The position numbers were made by a program, and so were the translations under genes. Below, one piece after another: positions 7,881 to 11,564 of a DNA stretch of 11,564 nt. Within the stretch, counting starts at the first letter, position 1. Every line of letters begins with the position of its first letter. Below the pieces are notes generated by a model. The model ran no database searches. It saw nothing but the letters and a program-made list of their open reading frames with translations, and had not been told where the DNA came from. The stretch is from contig JAOAJJ010000021.1 in the NCBI GenBank assembly GCA_026414245.1, forward strand, positions 1 to 11,564, written 5' to 3'. The stretch comes from Candidatus Bathyarchaeota archaeon (GTDB lineage: Archaea > Thermoproteota > Bathyarchaeia > Bathyarchaeales > DTEX01).

Positions 7881-8967
7881 TAAATGACTCTAATAGTTTC
7901 AGCCACCTCTCAAAGTAAAGGCTCCTATCGAATGCCATCGCCCTCTCAACACAGCGTTTTCTCATGATAGATGGGTAGCCGTTCCTCCATAAATCTAAAG
8001 CCTTCTTAACAAAGCTTTCATCATCCTTCACAAGCCATCCATTCTCACCATCAACTATATACTCCCCCGGCCCCTGCATACTATAGGTTAAAGTCGGCGT
8101 CCCGCAAGCCATACTTTCAAGAGGAATGTAGCCGAACGGCTCATGTGTAAACGGAAACAGAGTAAAGAGAGCATTCGAGTACAAGTCGACCAATCTGCTT
8201 GTTGATATTCTTCCCATGAAATCAACGTTCGGATGCTTTAACAGTCTCCTGTCAATAAATGATGTTTTTGAGCCGAAAGCCTTAATTTTAACATTTAAAT
8301 CCGCTATCTTTTTCACTATTGAAAATTTCGTTTCCTTACCGAAATACGTTAAAACGTAGTCTTCAGAGGGGCTGCTTGTTGAAGGTTGGAAAACATCCCT
8401 ATCGAGTGGAGGATACATGACATCATGTACACGTAAGCCAAACCTATAATACATTTGAGCGCAAAACTTTGAGTTGGCGATAGCGAAAAACGATCTTCTA
8501 CCCGCCTGCTTAATAAGCTTTCCATCAAGATATTCAAATATAGGGTTTAAGAAACTGTAAGCTACTTTAAAACCAATTGAAAATTGATGTAATATATCCC
8601 TCAACGCTGCGGAGGGAGGGCCCTGCAGATACCAGAAGATTGACGGCGCAAAGATAACATGTGAGAAATTGATTGCTACTGGAGTCTCGCCTTTAATTTG
8701 CCTGGAGTTTAATCTGAGCAGAGCTTCATGGAGCCATATCTCAAACCAGAGAACCGAGGAGTCATGTATGCTTGAAAAATGCTTTACATTTAAGTTCACT
8801 GTCTTAATTTTTCTTTTATGGAGTTCAGATTCAGGCTTTTTCAGGATGAGTGGCGACACTATTGTCACGTTATATCCTTTGGTCGCCAAGTCCTCGGCTA
8901 AATATGCGGCTGGACGGACGGATCCCTCCAGCGTGGTTATTAAATCGCATAATATCCTTATATCCAA
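7870..8967 (-). CDS. GT4-type glycosyltransferase
   Basis: This is a 365-residue retaining GT-B glycosyltransferase of family 4. The N-terminal half shows the acceptor-side loop TTLEGSVRPAAYLAEDL (11-27) and FAIANSKFCAQ (161-171). The C-terminal half has VLTYFGKETKFSI (205-217), VDFMGRIS (248-255) and a complete EX7E donor motif, EPFGYIPLE (E276 to E284), followed by MACGTP and EYIVDGENGWLV (302-313). It probably transfers a sugar from a nucleotide-sugar donor in the cytoplasm; the sugar cannot be predicted. The TTG start is supported by TGAGGT, reading on the - strand at 8976-8971, three bases before it. It is the first gene of an operon of three overlapping genes and has a TATA-like element 35-47 bases upstream. 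Confidence 0.9.
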   Translation of the reverse strand: MDIRILCDLITTLEGSVRPAAYLAEDLATKGYNVTIVSPLILKKPESELHKRKIKTVNLNVKHFSSIHDSSVLWFEIWLHEALLRLNSRQIKGETPVAINFSHVIFAPSIFWYLQGPPSAALRDILHQFSIGFKVAYSFLNPIFEYLDGKLIKQAGRRSFFAIANSKFCAQMYYRFGLRVHDVMYPPLDRDVFQPSTSSPSEDYVLTYFGKETKFSIVKKIADLNVKIKAFGSKTSFIDRRLLKHPNVDFMGRISTSRLVDLYSNALFTLFPFTHEPFGYIPLESMACGTPTLTYSMQGPGEYIVDGENGWLVKDDESFVKKALDLWRNGYPSIMRKRCVERAMAFDRSLYFERWLKLLESFNVI

Positions 8968-9001
8968 TTAACCTCACACTATTATTGCGGGCTACCATTG
9001 C

Positions 9002-9014
9002 AAATATATTTTAG
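9002..9014 (-). promoter_or_regulatory. TATA-like promoter of the - strand glycosyltransferase operon
   Basis: Read on the - strand this is CTAAAATATATTT, an A/T-rich box centred about 40 bases before the TTG start at 8967. A start site about 26 bases downstream would fall near 8980, just ahead of the TGAGGT ribosome-binding sequence. A second A/T-rich stretch farther upstream (TCTTATAAGA, about 9028-9037) could act instead, so the exact box is uncertain. Confidence 0.4.
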
Positions 9015-9063
9015 TTAGACTTTATCTTCTTATAAGATTTAAGGATGCTCGTTTGTCAAAAGG

Positions 9064-9073
9064 GTTAAATAAG
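9064..9073 (+). promoter_or_regulatory. TATA-like promoter of the candidate C/D box sRNA
   Basis: GTTAAATAAG is preceded by the purine-rich stretch AAAAGG, a plausible BRE plus TATA pair. Counting about 26 bases from its centre places the transcription start near 9094, at the beginning of the C/D box element. That spacing is what an independently transcribed archaeal sRNA would show. No transcription data are available. Confidence 0.45.
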
Positions 9074-9091
9074 TGTTTTTCTCCCATTTTA

Positions 9092-9154
9092 TTGAGATGA
9101 GGAAGCCGTCCCAGACTGACCGCTGGAATGAAGACTTTACGACGGTCTGATCGA
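9092..9154 (+). ncRNA. C/D box guide sRNA (predicted 2'-O-methylation guide for 23S rRNA)
   Basis: The element has all four boxes in order: C box ATGAGGA (9097-9103), D' box CTGA (9116-9119), C' box ATGAAGA (9128-9134) and D box CTGA (9147-9150). Both C-type boxes differ from RUGAUGA only at position 5. The C-D' and C'-D spacers are each exactly 12 nt, the spacing favoured by archaeal guide RNPs, and 8 nt separate D' from C'. Flanks TTGA (9092-9095) and TCGA (9151-9154) can form a weak 4-bp terminal stem. From recalled 23S rRNA, the D' guide (9104-9115) pairs over 10 bp with the P-loop CUGGGGCGGU, and its fifth base from D' faces G2251. The D guide (9135-9146) pairs over 11 bp with ACCGUCGUGAG of archaeal helix 93, facing the U equivalent to U2593. 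It would act with L7Ae, Nop5 and fibrillarin. The boxes are seen directly; the targets are inferred. Confidence 0.8.
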
Positions 9155-9189
9155 GAACAGAGGTATTTTGCATGAAAAGCCTTGTGAAA

Positions 9190-9205
9190 GAGGAAACTTT
9201 AAGTA
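9190..9205 (+). promoter_or_regulatory. BRE/TATA promoter of rpl12
   Basis: GAGGAAA followed by CTTTAAGTA closely resembles an archaeal BRE-TATA pair. The predicted transcription start is near 9227, leaving a leader of about 28 bases that contains the GGTGAT ribosome-binding sequence. It suggests that rpl12 is transcribed separately from any upstream ribosomal protein genes, none of which are in this window. Confidence 0.55.
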
Positions 9206-9243
9206 TTAGATCTCCTATGTTCGAATGAGTGTTGTTGAATGGT

Positions 9244-9249
9244 GGTGAT
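9244..9249 (+). promoter_or_regulatory. Shine-Dalgarno sequence of rpl12
   Basis: GGTGAT is complementary to the conserved 3' end of archaeal 16S rRNA and lies 5 bases before the ATG at 9255. It fixes that ATG as the start of rpl12. Confidence 0.7.
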
Positions 9250-9254
9250 ATAGA

Positions 9255-9575
9255 ATGGAGTATATCTATGCCGCAATGCTTCTCCATAGGGCTGGTAAAC
9301 CCATAGATGAAGAGAATTTAACAAGGGTTCTCCACGCGGCTGGAGTTAACGTCGACCCAATTAAAGTTAAGGCTCTTGTAGCGGCTCTATCAGAAATAAA
9401 TATCGATGAGGCTATAAAGTCCGCGCCAACATTTATGCCAGTAGCCGCCCCAATTGCCGCTCCACCTGTAGAGGCTCCGAAAGCAGAAGCAGAGAAGCCT
9501 AAGAAAGAGGAAGAGAAGAAGGAAGAGAAAAGGGAAGAGGAAGCTCTAGAAGGGCTTGCGTCTCTATTCGGATAA
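9255..9575 (+). CDS. rpl12: 50S ribosomal protein L12 (archaeal P1/P2-type stalk protein)
   Basis: This encodes the dimeric L12 protein of the ribosomal stalk, which binds the C-terminal helices of L10 (P0) and recruits translation factors. The 106-residue length is typical. The N-terminal helical dimerisation domain begins MEYIYAAMLLHRAGKPI, contains the LTRVLHAAGV and ALVAALSEI helices, and ends near residue 57. An Ala/Pro hinge (about 60-75) leads to the charged KKEEEKKEEK tail and the C-terminal LASLFG, the factor-binding tip of archaeal and eukaryotic P-proteins. The GGTGAT sequence and a good BRE/TATA element precede it. In many archaea rpl12 follows rpl11-rpl1-rpl10; here its upstream neighbour is an sRNA and then a glycan operon, while the common downstream neighbour alaS is kept. 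The call is certain. Confidence 0.98.
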   Translation: MEYIYAAMLLHRAGKPIDEENLTRVLHAAGVNVDPIKVKALVAALSEINIDEAIKSAPTFMPVAAPIAAPPVEAPKAEAEKPKKEEEKKEEKREEEALEGLASLFG

Positions 9576-9586
9576 ACTCTCGCTTA

Positions 9587-9648
9587 ATCCTGCGGGAAAA
9601 CCGATTTTAGTTGCGTATAATAGGTCTCTAGTTTCCATGAAGCAGGAT
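9587..9648 (+). other. imperfect hairpin between rpl12 and alaS
   Basis: ATCCTGC (9587-9593) is the exact reverse complement of GCAGGAT (9642-9648). Inside it GGAAA (9595-9599) can pair with TTTCC (9632-9636), giving a 7-bp plus 5-bp stem broken by an asymmetric loop of 1 and 5 bases, with a terminal loop of 32 bases. It starts 12 bases after the rpl12 stop and could be a 3'-UTR structure, a processing signal or a small RNA. No CTGA box or ACA-type box supports a known sRNA class. Confidence 0.35.
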
Positions 9649-9681
9649 GAGTGTGGAGAAGCATATAACTTGTTCACCACG

Positions 9682-9692
9682 CTTAAATAAAT
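9682..9692 (+). promoter_or_regulatory. TATA-like promoter of alaS
   Basis: CTTAAATAAAT lies 71 bases before the alaS ATG. Initiation would fall near 9713, at a run of six Ts (9710-9715) that could also end the rpl12 transcript. Together these suggest that alaS can be transcribed separately from rpl12. GAGGGT at 9750-9755, 7 bases before the ATG, is the likely ribosome-binding sequence. Confidence 0.4.
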
Positions 9693-9762
9693 CTTCCAAT
9701 CTAACTTTATTTTTTAGCGATATACTTCCCAAATAATGGATTTTGGGTAGAGGGTAAAATAG

Positions 9763-11564
9763 ATGCGCTTTAGCGAAGATGAATATAAGCTGCCATTCCT
9801 CCTAGAGAACGGCTACGTTAGAAAGCTCTGTCCACGCTGCGGTGAATTCTTCTGGACTCAAAACCCGGATCAAGTGCTTTGCGGCGAATCAAACACTTAT
9901 GGTTGCGCTGAATACAGTTTTATTGGAGGTTCGCCGGCTAATAGACCCTACACGTTAGCTGAGATGCGTGAACTCTTCCTATCATTTTTTGAGGATAGAG
10001 GTCATAAGCGGATCGCACCATACCCGATAGTTGCGAGGTGGAGGGACGACCTATACTTCACTAATGCGAGCATAATAGACTTCCAACCCTATGTGACCGA
10101 GGGCATTATGCCGCCGCCGGCAAACCCGCTCGTCATAAGCCAGCCATGTGTCAGGTTCCCAGATCTAGATAATGTCGGTCCAACATTCGGTAGGCATCTA
10201 ACGATCTTCGAGATGGGTGGGCATCATGCCTTCAATTATCCTGATAGGGAGGTTTACTGGAAGAATGAGACAGTGCTTTTCCACCATGAGTTTGTGACAA
10301 AAGCTCTTGGAGTTAAGCCTGAATACGTCATCTATAAGGAGGGCATATGGTCTGGGGGTGGAAACGCAGGCCCGGATTTGGAGAGCATTATATGTGGTTT
10401 AGAGGTTGCAACTCTGGTGTTTATGAGGTATAAAGTTGTCGGCGAAGAATTTATTGAGTTGCCGATAAGAACAGTTGACACCGGCTACGGGATCGAGCGC
10501 TTCACATGGCTCTCACAGGGATCCATAAGCTGCTTCCACGCGGTTTATGGGGATCTACTGTATAAAATCATGGGGCTGGCTGGGTTAAAAGAGGTAGATG
10601 AAAAGCTTTTAACGGGTGTCGCTAGGCTGTCTGGCTTAATAAGCATATCTAGGAGCGTTAGCCGAAGTGAGAATTGGAGGCGAATAGCTTCTAGACTTGG
10701 AATCGACGTCGGCTATCTTCATAGTGTAATCGATCCGGTGGTAGACGTTTTTGCGGTTATCGATCACACGAAATGCTTAGCCTTCATGCTGGCTGAAGGT
10801 GTTGTTCCATCAAATGTTGAGGAGGGCTATCTGGCTAGGCTGCTGATTAGGAGAACCTATAGGCTTCTGAGAAACCTAGCCATAGAGAGACTTATGCCTG
10901 ATATAGTTGACATGCAGATATCATATTGGTCTAGGGACTTTAAGCATTTGGCTGATATGCGGGATGAAATTTTGGAGCTCCTAAAGATTGAAGTTGATAA
11001 ATATGAGCGGACACTTCAGAGGGGAAAAGATCTAGTTAAGCGTATGATTCGGGACATTAGGGCTAGAGGCGAAGACACGATCCCAGTTAACAGCCTCGTC
11101 GAACTGTACGATTCACATGGTTTAACGCCTGAAGTCGTAAGTGAAGTGGCGTCTTCAGAAGGCCTCTCAATAAATGTTCCAGAGGGCTTCTATAGTTTTG
11201 TGGCTGAAAAGCATATATCCTCCTCGAGACCCGCCTTCAAAATGTCCGAGGAGATCGAGGATCTGGGCATAGATCTCTCCAACCTGCCTGAAACAAAACC
11301 ATTATATTATGATGACCCATACATGAGGAAGTTTACGGCAAAAGTTCTTCGCGTTTCAGGGAAACACGTTATACTTGATAAAACGGCGTTTTATCCTGAG
11401 GGGGGAGGACAGCTATCAGACGTCGGCTTCCTGGAATTTAACGGCGTCAGAGCCAATGTTTACAGTGTTAAAAAGACCAGCGGCAATATAATAGTTCATT
11501 TCATTGATGGTGAGGTTCCGAAGGAAGGTGTTGAAGTGAAAGGTGTAATAGATTGGGATAGGCG
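9763..11564 (+). CDS. alaS: alanyl-tRNA synthetase, archaeal type (3' partial)
   Basis: This enzyme ligates alanine to tRNA-Ala in the cytoplasm and is a class II aminoacyl-tRNA synthetase. About 600 codons are present and the frame is still open at the window edge; full archaeal enzymes are about 900 residues. The N-terminal archaeal extension has a Cys4 zinc-type module (C23, C26, C40, C48). Motif 2 is QPCVRFPDLDNVG (127-139) continuing to HLTIFEMGGHHAF (145-157). SGGGNAGPD (197-205) and motif 3 DTGYGIERF (239-247) complete the catalytic core. The editing domain begins with FYPEGGGQLSDVG (about 543-555). The downstream HTATH editing zinc site would lie beyond the window. The ATG at 9763 has GAGGGT 7 bases upstream, and the preceding in-frame TAG at 9760-9762 fixes it as the first possible ATG. 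Confidence 0.98.
   Translation, partial: MRFSEDEYKLPFLLENGYVRKLCPRCGEFFWTQNPDQVLCGESNTYGCAEYSFIGGSPANRPYTLAEMRELFLSFFEDRGHKRIAPYPIVARWRDDLYFTNASIIDFQPYVTEGIMPPPANPLVISQPCVRFPDLDNVGPTFGRHLTIFEMGGHHAFNYPDREVYWKNETVLFHHEFVTKALGVKPEYVIYKEGIWSGGGNAGPDLESIICGLEVATLVFMRYKVVGEEFIELPIRTVDTGYGIERFTWLSQGSISCFHAVYGDLLYKIMGLAGLKEVDEKLLTGVARLSGLISISRSVSRSENWRRIASRLGIDVGYLHSVIDPVVDVFAVIDHTKCLAFMLAEGVVPSNVEEGYLARLLIRRTYRLLRNLAIERLMPDIVDMQISYWSRDFKHLADMRDEILELLKIEVDKYERTLQRGKDLVKRMIRDIRARGEDTIPVNSLVELYDSHGLTPEVVSEVASSEGLSINVPEGFYSFVAEKHISSSRPAFKMSEEIEDLGIDLSNLPETKPLYYDDPYMRKFTAKVLRVSGKHVILDKTAFYPEGGGQLSDVGFLEFNGVRANVYSVKKTSGNIIVHFIDGEVPKEGVEVKGVIDWDR

Noticed and set aside
9094..9100. GAGATGA as the C box of the sRNA
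   Set aside because: It would leave a 15-nt spacer. ATGAGGA three bases later gives a 12-nt spacer equal to the other half of the RNA and mirrors the C' box ATGAAGA.
9039..9287. 82-codon open frame on the - strand opposite the sRNA and the rpl12 start
   Set aside because: Its composition is not protein-like, it overlaps the sRNA, the rpl12 promoter and the rpl12 start, and it resembles no family I recognise.
1..11564. CRISPR arrays, insertion sequences, tRNA genes and integrase attachment sites
   Set aside because: I saw no regularly spaced repeats, transposase-like or integrase-like protein, or tRNA-like cloverleaf anywhere in the window.

Overview
The window reads as a piece of an archaeal chromosome, most likely from the Thermoproteota/TACK side; Bathyarchaeia-like is possible but not demonstrable here. 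The evidence is an archaeal-type ribosomal protein L12 with the acidic EEEKKEEK tail ending in LFG, an archaeal-type alanyl-tRNA synthetase with an N-terminal Cys4 zinc module, TATA/BRE-style promoters, GTG/TTG starts, heavy AGA/AGG arginine use, and a C/D box guide RNA.

Layout. Bases 1-8967 form a surface-glycan or glycolipid locus of six genes in two converging groups. On the + strand are a DUF2079 membrane protein (its 5' end lies outside the window), then an FrhB-like (coenzyme F420 hydrogenase/dehydrogenase beta-subunit family) protein that overlaps a polysaccharide pyruvyl transferase-family gene. On the - strand, read from 8967 down to 4727, are a GT4 glycosyltransferase, a second DUF2079 protein and a second GT4 glycosyltransferase, all overlapping end to start as one operon. 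The two groups collide at 4727-4740, where their 3' ends overlap.

Bases 8968-9254 separate this locus from translation genes. They hold a promoter for the - strand operon, a candidate C/D box sRNA at about 9092-9154, and the promoter of rpl12. The sRNA has C, D', C' and D boxes with two spacers of exactly 12 nt. Compared with 23S rRNA sequence recalled from memory, the two spacers match the P-loop (placing methylation on G2251, E. coli numbering) and helix 93 of the peptidyl transferase centre (placing it on U2593). It is the most interesting item found. Downstream are rpl12 (9255-9575), a 187-base gap with an imperfect hairpin, and alaS (from 9763, running off the window end).

How the genes fit together. 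GT4 enzymes probably build a glycan on a lipid carrier on the cytoplasmic side. A pyruvyl transferase-family enzyme may add a charged ketal, and an FrhB-like flavoprotein may supply a redox step. The two GT-C-like DUF2079 proteins, with large exported C-terminal beta-rich domains, may transfer sugars on the outer face. This pathway is inferred from families and context; no substrate can be read from the sequence.
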